Positions 1 through 9,947 of a stretch of 64,000 bases of DNA are shown here, one piece after another. The DNA is taken from contig CACNXC010000002.1 of assembly GCA_902624315.1 (NCBI GenBank), positions 1 to 64,000 of the forward strand, given 5' to 3'. How positions within the stretch are numbered: the stretch's first letter is position 1; the number at the start of each line of letters is the position of its first letter. A model generated the notes under the pieces. That model was given only the letters and a program-made list of their open reading frames with translations. It searched no databases and was not told where the DNA came from. Origin of the DNA: an uncultured Pelagibacteraceae bacterium (GTDB lineage Bacteria > Pseudomonadota > Alphaproteobacteria > Pelagibacterales > Pelagibacteraceae). A program made the position numbers and the translations under genes.

Positions 1-1
1 A

Positions 2-1903
2 AAAGACAGTGAAGTAGTTATAATTGATATTGATGAACAAAGTTTAGGTAAGTTTGGACAATTTCCATGGAATAGAACAGTTTTTGCAAAAATTCTTGAT
101 CAACTGAATACCGCAACCCCCAAAGCTATTGGTTTTGATATATTTTTTACTGAAAAAGACAAACAGTCTCCTGAGGAAATTATTAAATCTTATGATTTAA
201 TTCCCTCAGATATTTCTGAGTTGCAAAAGTTAAAAGGCCCAGATGATTTATTTGCTGAAAAATTAAAGGAGTCAAAATCGGTTATCGCAGTATTGGGTAG
301 CAATGTCCCATCACATTCAAATTATAACCGAAAGGCAAAAGCAAGATTTCTCTCTAAAGGTGGTGAACCAAAACAATTTACATATTCTTATCCATTTTCT
401 ATAGGCTCATTAGAAAAATTAGAAAAAAATGTTCAGGGTCTTGGCTCAATTTCTTTTTTAGATCAGCTAGATGGAATAATTAGATCTTTACCTTTGATAG
501 TTCAGTTTAATAAAAAGATATATCCAACAATGGGCTTAGAGATGGTTCGAGTTGGATCAAAACAAAAAAATATTTATGTAGAATTAAATGAGGTAGGTAT
601 AAATAGAATTAGTGCAAGACCTTATAAAGTAGAGTCCGATCCTAATGGTATTATTTGGATCAAATATAAAAAATCAAACAAAAAACAATATATTTCTGCA
701 GGTGATGTTTATGATGGTAATTTTGAAAAAAGTTTTTTTGAGAATAAATATGTTTTAATTGGTGCATCAGCTCAAGGTTTATTCGATTTAGTAAAAACTC
801 CACTGGGTATTACAATACCTGGAGTAGAAGTTCATGCCAATGTTATTGAAAATATTTTAGATCAATCCTATTTAATCAGAAATCCAAACACTTATATTTT
901 TGAGCTTATATTTTCTATTATCGTTGCCTTACTCACTTTTATTTTATCGCAAAAAATAAAACCGAAATATAGTTTATCAATCTTCTTTGGAAATATTCTA
1001 TTAATTATTATTATCGGTTTCTCTATTTATAAATTAAGATCAGAGTTAGTGGACTTTAGTTATCCAATTTTCATAGTAACTTTGACATTTTTAACCGGTC
1101 TTTATTTTAGATTTATTGAGGAAAATAAAATGGCTTTAGCTAATTTACAAAAAGAAGCTAAACTTTTAAAAGAACGAGAACTTGCTGCGGGAGTTCAAAA
1201 AAGCTTATTTCCAGATATTTCGAAATTTGAAAACTTTATTTTTGCTAAAAACGTTCCAGCAAGAGATGTTTCTGGAGATTATTTTGATGTCGTCAGATCA
1301 ACACCTGAAGAATATTTTTTTACTCTAGCTGATGTATCCGGCAAAGGGGTTAAAGCCGGAATGTATATGGCAAAAGCATCTTCAATCTTTAGAACTTTAA
1401 CTAATTTAAAATTCCCCTTAGAAAAAGTTGTCTTTGGTGTCAATAATGAATTGGTTGAAGCAAAGTTTAAAGGAATGTTTGTTACCGCTGTTTTTGGCAA
1501 ATTAAATATTAAAACTGGTGAGTTGGTTTTTATTAATGCTGGTCATGAAAGCATTCTTACTTTTGGTGAAAATAAAAATTATGAATATATTAAATCAGAT
1601 ATGCCACCTATTGGTATTGTAAAGTATTTTACAGAGTCGATGGTTAAATCAAATACTATTAATCTCAAAGATAAAACCTTTGTGGTTTACACGGATGGAG
1701 TAACTGAAGGTTACATGAAAAATGGGGAAGAGTTAGGAGCTGAGGGGGTGCAAAAGATTATAAACGAAATGTCACAGGTCACACCAAAGTCTATAGTTGA
1801 AGCTATCGAAAAAGAGCTTAACTGGGGTGCAGAAAAGTTAAGAGATGACATCACTTGTATGGCAATAAACATTAGTAATACTGAGCTGATAAAGAAGAAA
1901 TAA
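2..1903 (+). CDS. CHASE2-domain membrane protein with C-terminal SpoIIE/PP2C phosphatase domain (5' truncated by window)
   Basis: Frame is open from position 2 (KDSEVVIIDIDEQSLGKFGQFPWNR..., CHASE2-like), so the track start at 221 (TTG) is probably internal; TM segments, then GDYFDVV...ADVSGKGVKAGMYMA...VYTDGVTEG (SpoIIE-type). Confidence 0.85.
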   Translation, partial: KDSEVVIIDIDEQSLGKFGQFPWNRTVFAKILDQLNTATPKAIGFDIFFTEKDKQSPEEIIKSYDLIPSDISELQKLKGPDDLFAEKLKESKSVIAVLGSNVPSHSNYNRKAKARFLSKGGEPKQFTYSYPFSIGSLEKLEKNVQGLGSISFLDQLDGIIRSLPLIVQFNKKIYPTMGLEMVRVGSKQKNIYVELNEVGINRISARPYKVESDPNGIIWIKYKKSNKKQYISAGDVYDGNFEKSFFENKYVLIGASAQGLFDLVKTPLGITIPGVEVHANVIENILDQSYLIRNPNTYIFELIFSIIVALLTFILSQKIKPKYSLSIFFGNILLIIIIGFSIYKLRSELVDFSYPIFIVTLTFLTGLYFRFIEENKMALANLQKEAKLLKERELAAGVQKSLFPDISKFENFIFAKNVPARDVSGDYFDVVRSTPEEYFFTLADVSGKGVKAGMYMAKASSIFRTLTNLKFPLEKVVFGVNNELVEAKFKGMFVTAVFGKLNIKTGELVFINAGHESILTFGENKNYEYIKSDMPPIGIVKYFTESMVKSNTINLKDKTFVVYTDGVTEGYMKNGEELGAEGVQKIINEMSQVTPKSIVEAIEKELNWGAEKLRDDITCMAINISNTELIKKK

Positions 1904-1966
1904 TTTGAAACCCAAATTGAATAAATTGATTATTTAAAATTTCTCAATTTTATGTAAATTGCTTTT

Positions 1967-2257
1967 GTGAAACGAATCTTATTATTATTTTTAATGCTAC
2001 CACTCTTGAGTAATTGTACTCAATATTCCGCAATGTTAAGCCCCGCTTTAACACTAGCGCATACAGGAAGTTTTGCACAAGCTTCTACTTCTTTATCAAG
2101 TTCATTAGCAATTAATGAAGTTAAAAAAGAATATACAAATAATTTACAGGCAGAAAGAATTTGTCCTACTATTCATTCATCAGAATTAAATGCAATCTTT
2201 TTTGAGACGATAGAAGAAATAGGTTGCTATTATGATCCTCTTAGTATTCTTCGATAA
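1967..2257 (+). CDS. small putative lipoprotein
   Basis: 96 aa, signal peptide with lipobox LLSNC. Confidence 0.6.
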   Translation: MKRILLLFLMLPLLSNCTQYSAMLSPALTLAHTGSFAQASTSLSSSLAINEVKKEYTNNLQAERICPTIHSSELNAIFFETIEEIGCYYDPLSILR

Positions 2258-2347
2258 TTAATTTAGTAAAACTCCTCATTGTAATTCAGAAAAAGAGATT
2301 TATGGTACTTTTTTATATTTTAAAATTTCCTATTTTTTTCTTATAAA

Positions 2348-4588
2348 TTGCCTATGAAAAAAAATAAAATTCACAAATTTATATTTATTTTTTTCTTCTT
2401 AATATCGAATTCTCTTGTCGATATTGCTTATGCTACTTTTTTAGAGAGCGGTGATACTGTTTCTACAGCCAACTATGAAGTTGGACAATTGGACGTTGAA
2501 AATGAAGAAGGTGGCGTTGCAGGAGTGACATTTAATAATGATGGAACAAAAATGTATATTGTTGGCGAAACCAATGGTTCGGATGGTAAAGATGATGACA
2601 TACATGAATATATTTTATCAACTCCTTATGATATATCTACGGCCACTTTTAGTGTTGCCATAGACCATGACCCAAGCATAGCTGGGGTCCCAAGACAAAT
2701 AAGATTTAATAAAGATGGATCAAGAATGTTCATTCATATGAGATTTCGAAACTTTACTCAGCATTCTAAAATATTTCAATACGAACTTTCAGAAAATTTT
2801 AGTATTTCATCAGCTTCTTATAATGGAGTTTTTTTTCACGTGGGAAATGAAGTAACTAACGTTTTTCATAGTTTTGGTTTTAACCAACAGGGCACAATGT
2901 TATACGCATCTGATGGTTCATTTAGTGTTGCCGGATCCGGTGTCGTTCATCAATATTCATTAAGTGTAGCGTTTGATCTTTCAAGCACAATTACATTTTT
3001 AAGATCACAGGATTTGGAAGCTCTTGCGGATACTACTACCGCTCGAGGCGCAAGGGAACCATCAGCCGTTTCATTCAACCAAGATGGTACCCGAATGTTT
3101 TTAGTAGAATCAACAGGTAATGAAATTAATCAGTACACTTTATCTGAAGCTTTTAATATTGCGACAGCCTCTTTCGATGGTGGTTTAAGATTGGGTGGTA
3201 ATCCGTCTGGTTTGGCATTAAGTCCATCTGGACTGAAAATGTATATTGCCACTAATCAATTTGATGCTCCTAATTATATTGAAGCAAATGGTGTACCAGA
3301 ATTTGCTATCAGAGAATTTAATCTACCTTGTCCATTCTCTTTATTTGCAGGAGGATGTCAGCCAATTACTGAAGGAGATAGAATCGGAATGGCAGAGGCA
3401 CAAATTAATATAGCAAAAAGAACTATTGAACACTCAACAGATGCAGCTTTAAATCGTTTAAAATGGATTAGACGAAATAAAGATCTTCAAAATTTAAGCA
3501 TGAGAAATATTAAACTTAATTTTTCAAATCAAATGTTAGCTTCTCTTACTGAGGTTATTCAAGCTTCAACTACAACTAAAGAAAAAAGTAAAGATAAAGA
3601 TATTTTTTATTGGGCTGAGGGGAGCTTGGCCTTTGGTAAAGTTGGAGAAACAGACACTTCATCTAAGAAAAAAATCTATACCGATGGTATAACCATTGGT
3701 GCTGATAAGTTTACTGATGATAGAGAGATTAAGGGGCTAGCGTTTAGATTTAGTGAAAATGACGTGAAAGTTGGTATTGATGGAAGTAGGCTAGATACAG
3801 ATACTTACAATTTAACCTATTATTCAACCACTCCAGTAAAAGATGACAATAGATTTTTAGATGCGGTTGTTGGTATTGGTGCGCTTTATTCAGATATCTC
3901 AAGTGTTTTAGATGGAAATAAATTAACTGGAAATAGAAATGGTAAACAAATTTATGGAACTTTAAAATTGAAAGAGGAGATAAAAAAAGACGAGCTTACC
4001 TTAATACCTGCTGCTCAAATTGATTTAGGTTATACATTGTTGAGTAGCTATTCTGAAAGTGGAAAAAGTGCAATGAGATTTGATAAACAAAGCATTCAGT
4101 CAAGAAATTTAAGATTATCCCTAGCTTCAGTTGAAACATTAAATAATAAAAAATATAAAATGAAAAGACACGGTAAGATTGAATATCAAGCCAACTTACA
4201 TCGATCATCTAACATCAAGTATTCCTACATTAGTGATAGCTCAAGTAAATATGATACCGAATTAAATTCTGGAGCATTACATAATATTAATGGTGAATTA
4301 GGTGTTGATATTATTTATGATGACAACTTTAGTTTATTTTTTATTGTTGAACACAATTATAAACATAAAGTTGGTTATACGAATAAAATTCATATAGCCA
4401 TTGGTTATCTACCTCAAAAAAATACAAATTTTGCTTTTAAAATTGAAGGTGATGACATTTTAAAATCAAAATATATTTATACTAAAAATGTTAATGGTTT
4501 GGATATTGATTTTTATTTATTAAATAATAATGCAATGAGACCCGAAACATTTGATGAAATCGCTTTAAATTTAAGGAAAGTTTTTTAA
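2348..4588 (+). CDS. putative autotransporter: beta-propeller-like passenger plus C-terminal beta-barrel
   Basis: Signal peptide; repeated FNxDGTxMY/QYxLSxxFD segments; C-terminal amphipathic barrel-like region ending in aromatic F. Confidence 0.6.
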   Translation: MPMKKNKIHKFIFIFFFLISNSLVDIAYATFLESGDTVSTANYEVGQLDVENEEGGVAGVTFNNDGTKMYIVGETNGSDGKDDDIHEYILSTPYDISTATFSVAIDHDPSIAGVPRQIRFNKDGSRMFIHMRFRNFTQHSKIFQYELSENFSISSASYNGVFFHVGNEVTNVFHSFGFNQQGTMLYASDGSFSVAGSGVVHQYSLSVAFDLSSTITFLRSQDLEALADTTTARGAREPSAVSFNQDGTRMFLVESTGNEINQYTLSEAFNIATASFDGGLRLGGNPSGLALSPSGLKMYIATNQFDAPNYIEANGVPEFAIREFNLPCPFSLFAGGCQPITEGDRIGMAEAQINIAKRTIEHSTDAALNRLKWIRRNKDLQNLSMRNIKLNFSNQMLASLTEVIQASTTTKEKSKDKDIFYWAEGSLAFGKVGETDTSSKKKIYTDGITIGADKFTDDREIKGLAFRFSENDVKVGIDGSRLDTDTYNLTYYSTTPVKDDNRFLDAVVGIGALYSDISSVLDGNKLTGNRNGKQIYGTLKLKEEIKKDELTLIPAAQIDLGYTLLSSYSESGKSAMRFDKQSIQSRNLRLSLASVETLNNKKYKMKRHGKIEYQANLHRSSNIKYSYISDSSSKYDTELNSGALHNINGELGVDIIYDDNFSLFFIVEHNYKHKVGYTNKIHIAIGYLPQKNTNFAFKIEGDDILKSKYIYTKNVNGLDIDFYLLNNNAMRPETFDEIALNLRKVF

Positions 4589-4593
4589 AAATA

Positions 4594-4848
4594 TTATTTT
4601 AAAAGTTCTAGAAGCTTATTTTCTTTCTCTAAGGCTCTAACCTCATCATAACCACCAATGTGTTGGTCATCAAAAAATATTTGTGGGATAGTTCTTTTGC
4701 CATTTGCTTTTTTAATCATTTCATCCATAGCACCTGCAACTGATGAAATATCAATTTCATTATAGGGAGCATTGTTACGCGTTAATAATCTTTTTGCTGC
4801 ATCACAAAAACTACACATAGGACCAGTATAAATTGTAATTTTTTTCAT
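4594..4848 (-). CDS. grxC: glutaredoxin 3-like
   Basis: 84 aa, MKKITIYTGPMCSFCDAAKRLL...RTIPQIFFDDQHIGGYDE. Confidence 0.9.
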   Translation of the reverse strand: MKKITIYTGPMCSFCDAAKRLLTRNNAPYNEIDISSVAGAMDEMIKKANGKRTIPQIFFDDQHIGGYDEVRALEKENKLLELLK

Positions 4849-4851
4849 GAT

Positions 4852-5149
4852 CTATAGATAATCAACTTTTTTTATTTTACTAGTAATTTGTTTTCTTGAA
4901 TATTCAAATTTTTTTCTATGTTTGATACTTTTTTGATGAACTCTTTTTCTCCATAATCTAAATGAGGATGGTTTGAGAGATTTTCTCATTATCTTAATGA
5001 CATCCGATTCTCGGTAGCCAGTTTTTTTTTCGATATCTTCAAAAGTGATCCTATCGGCCCAGGCTGCCCAGATGACCCAATCTGGATTTTCATGATTTGG
5101 CTCAGGATTTTTGACTCGGGTAACTGGCCTGTGACCTTTTTTTTTTCAT
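4852..5149 (-). pseudogene. TIGR03643/DUF2805-like protein disrupted by a frameshift at an A10 tract
   Basis: Reverse-strand reading downstream of A10 gives KGHRPVTRVKNPEPNHENPDWVIWAAWADRITFEDIEKKTGYRESDVIKIMRKSLKPSSFRLWRKRVHQKSIKHRKKFEYSRKQITSKIKKVDYL*; the ATG at 5149 is out of frame by one base (298 nt total). Confidence 0.7.
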
Positions 5150-5190
5150 AAATCCTTTATATTTGAAAAAAATCGATAATGCATTTTTTT

Positions 5191-5269
5191 TAGGACCTGT
5201 TATAGTGTGATTTGATAGTCCTACTTAGCCATCTTTAGCTCCCGGTTTTTTAGGACTATCTTTTTTTTT
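5191..5269 (+). promoter_or_regulatory. candidate terminator/antiterminator leader (or short RNA) upstream of LysE-family gene
   Basis: GATAGTCCTA (5214-5223) pairs with TAGGACTATC (5251-5260) followed by T9; TAGGAC (5191-5196) can alternatively pair with GTCCTA (5218-5223). Confidence 0.5.
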
Positions 5270-5884
5270 ATGCTCCCCCTAGATTTTATCCTTTTTTTAC
5301 AGATCATAATTTTTCTATTCATCACACCGGGTACCCCTCGGATAGTAATTATTTCTTATTCGATGAATTATGGTGTTAAAAATTGTATTTGGACAGCGTT
5401 AGGGGATGTCACAGCGAATTTATTTCAAGCAACTTTAGTAATTTTTGTTATAGGAACTTTTTTGTCTGATAATCCAAACTTTTTAAACTTTTTTAAGTGG
5501 GTTGGAGTTATTTATTTAATGTATTTAGCTTATGATGTGTATAAATCTTCACCAAAAGATGTAAATTCAAAAACAATTAGCACCAAAAGTGTTTTTTCTT
5601 TTTATAAAGATGGTTTTTTAGTTGCTGGAACAAGCCCTAAGGCATGGTTGTTCTTTCCTTTAATATTTCCGCAGTTTATTGACTTTAGTACAAATTATAT
5701 TGTTCAATTCTTTATTTTGATAACAACCTATGTTGTTTTAGATTTTATTTCTTTGATTGGTTATGCTTTGCTAGCACAAAAATTAATTACATGGATCAAA
5801 GCAAATCCAAAAACAATTAATACAATCTCAGCGAGTGTTTTAATAATCATTGCGTTAATTATTATTGTTACACAACAATATTAA
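5270..5884 (+). CDS. LysE/RhtB-family amino acid exporter
   Basis: 204 aa membrane protein, TPGTPRIVIISYSMNYG near N-terminus. Confidence 0.85.
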   Translation: MLPLDFILFLQIIIFLFITPGTPRIVIISYSMNYGVKNCIWTALGDVTANLFQATLVIFVIGTFLSDNPNFLNFFKWVGVIYLMYLAYDVYKSSPKDVNSKTISTKSVFSFYKDGFLVAGTSPKAWLFFPLIFPQFIDFSTNYIVQFFILITTYVVLDFISLIGYALLAQKLITWIKANPKTINTISASVLIIIALIIIVTQQY

Positions 5885-5973
5885 AACATATCCAAAGATG
5901 TTTTGCCTCTTGCAATAAAACAAAATTATTTATTTAATTAAGAATTAATTAATTAATAACAAAAGGAAATAAA

Positions 5974-7212
5974 ATGAAAATAAACAAGATAATCTTGAGT
6001 TTTATTTCTGCAGTAGCAATTTTACTTTCAACTTCAGTTGTTTCATTTGCAAAAGTAGTTGGTGATAAAATTGTCTTAGGTGCTGCTATTTCATTGACTG
6101 GAAAATATTCATCTAATGGTGTTCATACACAAAACGGCTATAATATGGCTGTTGATAGAATTAATAGCATGGGTGGTGTTAAAGTTGGTGGAAAAACTTA
6201 TAAGTTTGAAATCATTTATTATGACGATGAATCAAACCCAAAAAGAGCGGCTCAATTAGCAGAAAGATTAATCTCACAAGATGGTGTTGAGTTTATGCTT
6301 GGACCTTATAGTTCAGGTTTAACAAAAGCAATTGCACCTGTAACAGAAAAATATGGTGTACCAATGGTGGAAGCAAATGGTGCGTCTAGATCTTTGTTTA
6401 CTAAAGGTTACAAATATCTATTTGCAGTTTTAGCTCCAGCTAACTTATATCTTGATGTAGCTATTAGAACAGCAGTTGAGTTAAATGGTGGAAAAGGTGT
6501 AAGAATTGCACAAGCATTTGAACAAGATGCTTTTTCACAAGACGTAAGATTAGGTATTTTAGATGCAGCGAAAGAAACTGGATCTGAAATTATAATCGAC
6601 GATAAGCTGCCAAAAGAGCTTAACGATATGGCTGCAACATTAGTTAAAGTAAAACAAATGAAGCCAGATGTTCTTGTGGTATCAGGACACACAAAAGGTG
6701 CATTAACTGCAATCAGACAAATTGCTGAAATGAAAGTTGATGTTCCAATGTTAGCAATGACACATTGTGATGCTGCGAAATTATCAAAACAACATGGTAA
6801 AAATTCTCAGTATGCTTTATGTGCTTCACAATGGCATAAATCATTAACTTACAAAGATAAGTTCTTTGGGTCAGGCATGAAGTATGCGGCAGATTTTGAA
6901 AAAGAGTTCAAATATGATCCGCCGTATCAGTCAGCTGAGTCATCAGCAGCTTTATTAGTATTTAAAGATGCTTTTGAAAGAGCTAATTCTTTTGACAAGA
7001 AGAAAGTAAGAGATGCTCTTGCAGCAACTAACATGCAAACATTCTATGGAAATATTAAATTCGCCGAAGGTGGTCAAAATGTTGACAAGCCTATGGTGCT
7101 TTTCCAAGTAATGTGTGACGGCGCTGGGAAATGTGAAAATAAAGTTGTAGCTCCATTGAAGTGGGCTTCAGCTAAATTGATACACCCAATTCCTAAGTGG
7201 TCTGACAGATAA
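5974..7212 (+). CDS. livK: branched-chain/amide ABC transporter substrate-binding protein
   Basis: Signal peptide, KIVLGAAISLTGKYSSNG...YDDESNPKRAAQLAERLI; followed by LivHMGF. Confidence 0.85.
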   Translation: MKINKIILSFISAVAILLSTSVVSFAKVVGDKIVLGAAISLTGKYSSNGVHTQNGYNMAVDRINSMGGVKVGGKTYKFEIIYYDDESNPKRAAQLAERLISQDGVEFMLGPYSSGLTKAIAPVTEKYGVPMVEANGASRSLFTKGYKYLFAVLAPANLYLDVAIRTAVELNGGKGVRIAQAFEQDAFSQDVRLGILDAAKETGSEIIIDDKLPKELNDMAATLVKVKQMKPDVLVVSGHTKGALTAIRQIAEMKVDVPMLAMTHCDAAKLSKQHGKNSQYALCASQWHKSLTYKDKFFGSGMKYAADFEKEFKYDPPYQSAESSAALLVFKDAFERANSFDKKKVRDALAATNMQTFYGNIKFAEGGQNVDKPMVLFQVMCDGAGKCENKVVAPLKWASAKLIHPIPKWSDR

Positions 7213-7224
7213 TAATAAATCTAT

Positions 7225-7258
7225 AAATACCCCCTAAACTCTAGGGGGTATTTTTTTT
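7225..7258 (+). terminator. intrinsic terminator-like hairpin between SBP and permease
   Basis: AAATACCCCCTA / TAGGGGGTATTT perfect 12-bp stem, 5-nt loop, T-run. Confidence 0.9.
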
Positions 7259-7270
7259 AAGAGGCAATTT

Positions 7271-8164
7271 ATGGATTTCATGGTCTTCCAGTATCCGATG
7301 ATTACTATTCAAGCTTGCTTGGATGGAATTTTATTAGGTGTATTGTTTGCTTTAATTGCTTATGGCATGGCATTGCAGTGGGGAGTAATGAATATCATAA
7401 ATATTGCACAAGGTGATTTAGTTATTCTTGGAGGTTACATTGCTTACTTTATGTATCTTTATGGAATACATCCTGCTTGGGGTGTCATTGTATCACCAAT
7501 AATAATGTATTTTGTGGGTGTTGGAATTTATAAGTTGGTCATTAATAAAGTAGTTGATAGAGACTTATTTATCTCAATTCTTGCAACTTTTGGAATAAGC
7601 ATTCTTTTTATGCAATTAATGAACTTTGCATTTGGTGCAGATGTTGTTTTAGCTAACTCTGGTTACGGAACCACTTTCTTATTTGATAGCAATGTAGTTT
7701 TACCTAATTCTAAAATATTTTCTGCTGTAGTAAGTATCGTTTTTGCAATTTGTTTAGTTGTTTACATGAAAAAATCAAAACTTGGTCGCGCAATAAGAGC
7801 AACTGCTCAAAATGCTAGAGCTGCTAAAATTTTAGGTGTTGATACTGAAAAAGTTTATGCTGCAACATTTGGTATTAATGCTGCTTTATGTGGTGTTGCG
7901 GGAGCTTTAATATCAATAACATTTACAATTCATCCTTATATGGGATTACCTTATACAATTAGATCGTTTATGATTGTAATTGTGGCAGGCCTTGGAAATT
8001 TACCTGGTGTTGCTATGTCAGGAATGGGATTAGGAGTTTTTGAAGAGTTTGCTGATTACATATTAGGTACAGAATTTAGAATAGGTTCAGTATTCTTATT
8101 ATTAGTTTTAATTTTAGTTTATAGAAGATTTAAGCTTTCTAGAAAGAGAGAGTACTTAAAGTGA
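7271..8164 (+). CDS. livH: branched-chain amino acid ABC permease LivH-type
   Basis: 297 aa, GVMNIINIAQGDLVILGGY. Confidence 0.9.
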   Translation: MDFMVFQYPMITIQACLDGILLGVLFALIAYGMALQWGVMNIINIAQGDLVILGGYIAYFMYLYGIHPAWGVIVSPIIMYFVGVGIYKLVINKVVDRDLFISILATFGISILFMQLMNFAFGADVVLANSGYGTTFLFDSNVVLPNSKIFSAVVSIVFAICLVVYMKKSKLGRAIRATAQNARAAKILGVDTEKVYAATFGINAALCGVAGALISITFTIHPYMGLPYTIRSFMIVIVAGLGNLPGVAMSGMGLGVFEEFADYILGTEFRIGSVFLLLVLILVYRRFKLSRKREYLK

Positions 8165-9210
8165 ATAAAAACCTTATTTTATACGCATCAATATTAGTTT
8201 TTGGACTTGCTGCACCATTTATATTTCCTGCTTTTAAAGTTCAATTATCTATTCTTTGTGTATTAATTATTCTTGCTGTTACTTGGAATATTCAAGGTGG
8301 TGAGATGGGTTACAATTCATTTGGAAACATTCTTTTTTATGGCCTTGGAATGTATCTATGTGCCTCAGTGCAAGTTGGAATGTTTTTCCCATTAGCTGAA
8401 TGGACTGAAAGTGGAGGAGAAAAGACATTTGTACATACTCCTACACAATTTTTTCAAGGTATGGCAGCTGGACTTGTGGTTGCAGCGGTCGTTCCGACAA
8501 TAGTTGCTGGTTTAATTGGATATTCAATTTTAGGATTAAGGGGACATTATTTTGCAATATGTACTTTAGGTTTAGGAGTAGCTGCTGGAGAAATTTCTGG
8601 AGGTATTGAAATAATTGGAGCAGGCCAAGGATTTACAACCCCGCCTTTTCCAAATGTTGGTGGTTTAGAAGCAAGGGGAGAATTTTTTTATTTTTGCAGT
8701 TTTTTTGCATTAGTTTTTGCATTTATTACAGTACGTGCAATTTATTCAACTCGTTTTAAATTAATTCTAAACGCTATTAGAGATAACGAAGATAAAGCCG
8801 AAGCTATGGGAATTGAAACCATGAAGTATAAAATAATTGGTTGGATGGTCTCAGCATTCTTCTGTGGCTTGGCTGGGGGAATTATGGGAGGACTTGTTGG
8901 GTACATCGATTCAACCGATGTTGCCTTTGATGGAAGAGAGATGGGAGTATTTATGGTGCTCATGGCAATCTTGGGTGGAAAAGGAACTTTATGGGGACCT
9001 GTTATTGGCGCCACTGTTTTTCATGTTTTCAAAGAAGGTTTCTGGACATTCTTTTTAGGTTGGCAGTATGTGGCTCTTGGAGTTTTAATTGTTGTTATAG
9101 TAATTTATTTTCCTGAGGGAATTATGGGTTGGCTTAGAGAAAAATATCCTGAGAGATTTGGTGAAGTTGTTGATGAAGCAGATAGAAAAGCACAGGTAGA
9201 ATTAAAATGA
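8161..9210 (+). CDS. livM: branched-chain amino acid ABC permease LivM-type
   Basis: 349 aa, AIRDNEDKAEAMGIE; overlaps livH by 4 nt. Confidence 0.9.
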   Translation: MNKNLILYASILVFGLAAPFIFPAFKVQLSILCVLIILAVTWNIQGGEMGYNSFGNILFYGLGMYLCASVQVGMFFPLAEWTESGGEKTFVHTPTQFFQGMAAGLVVAAVVPTIVAGLIGYSILGLRGHYFAICTLGLGVAAGEISGGIEIIGAGQGFTTPPFPNVGGLEARGEFFYFCSFFALVFAFITVRAIYSTRFKLILNAIRDNEDKAEAMGIETMKYKIIGWMVSAFFCGLAGGIMGGLVGYIDSTDVAFDGREMGVFMVLMAILGGKGTLWGPVIGATVFHVFKEGFWTFFLGWQYVALGVLIVVIVIYFPEGIMGWLREKYPERFGEVVDEADRKAQVELK

Positions 9211-9947
9211 GCATTCTAGAGGTAAACAATGTAAGCAAATCATTCGGTGGCGTTAAAGCTAATGTTGATATTTCCATGTCTGTTGAAAAAGGAAAAATAG
9301 TTGGTTTAATTGGTCCAAATGGTTCTGGTAAAACTACTTTGTTTAATTCAATTGTAGGAACTTATCCTATTGATAATGGATCGATCAAATTTAATGGAAA
9401 GGAAGTATCTGAACTCCCAGTGCCAATCATAGCAAAATTAGGTTTGTTAAGAACTTTTCAGCAAACAAGAATATACGGAAAACTTAATTGTATAGAAAAT
9501 ATGCTAATTAGCCATAAAGGAAGTGATTCAAGTTTATTAAAGATTTTTTCTAAAATTCCCAAAGATCTAACAGAAAAGGCTGAAAACTTACTTAGTTTTG
9601 TCGGATTGTATCAAAAAAGAAAATTGAGAGCTGGTGACTTATCTTTTGGTCAGCAAAAATTATTAGAGTTAGCAATGGCTTTAATGAATGAGCCCGAAAT
9701 GCTCTTGTTAGATGAACCAACAGCAGGAATAAATCCAACACTAATAAATGGAATTATAGACAGATTAATAAAAGTAAATCAGGATTTTGGGATAACATTA
9801 TTAGTAATTGAACATAACATGAGAGTAATTATGCAATTAGCCGAAGATATTTTTTGTTTAGCTCATGGAAAAATGTTGGCTAATGGTACCCCTGAAGAGA
9901 TTAAAAATGATAAGCGTGTAATAGATGCTTATTTAGGAGCACAATAA
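9207..9947 (+). CDS. livG: branched-chain amino acid ABC ATPase LivG-type
   Basis: Walker A GPNGSGKTT, signature LSFGQQK. Confidence 0.9.
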   Translation: MSILEVNNVSKSFGGVKANVDISMSVEKGKIVGLIGPNGSGKTTLFNSIVGTYPIDNGSIKFNGKEVSELPVPIIAKLGLLRTFQQTRIYGKLNCIENMLISHKGSDSSLLKIFSKIPKDLTEKAENLLSFVGLYQKRKLRAGDLSFGQQKLLELAMALMNEPEMLLLDEPTAGINPTLINGIIDRLIKVNQDFGITLLVIEHNMRVIMQLAEDIFCLAHGKMLANGTPEEIKNDKRVIDAYLGAQ

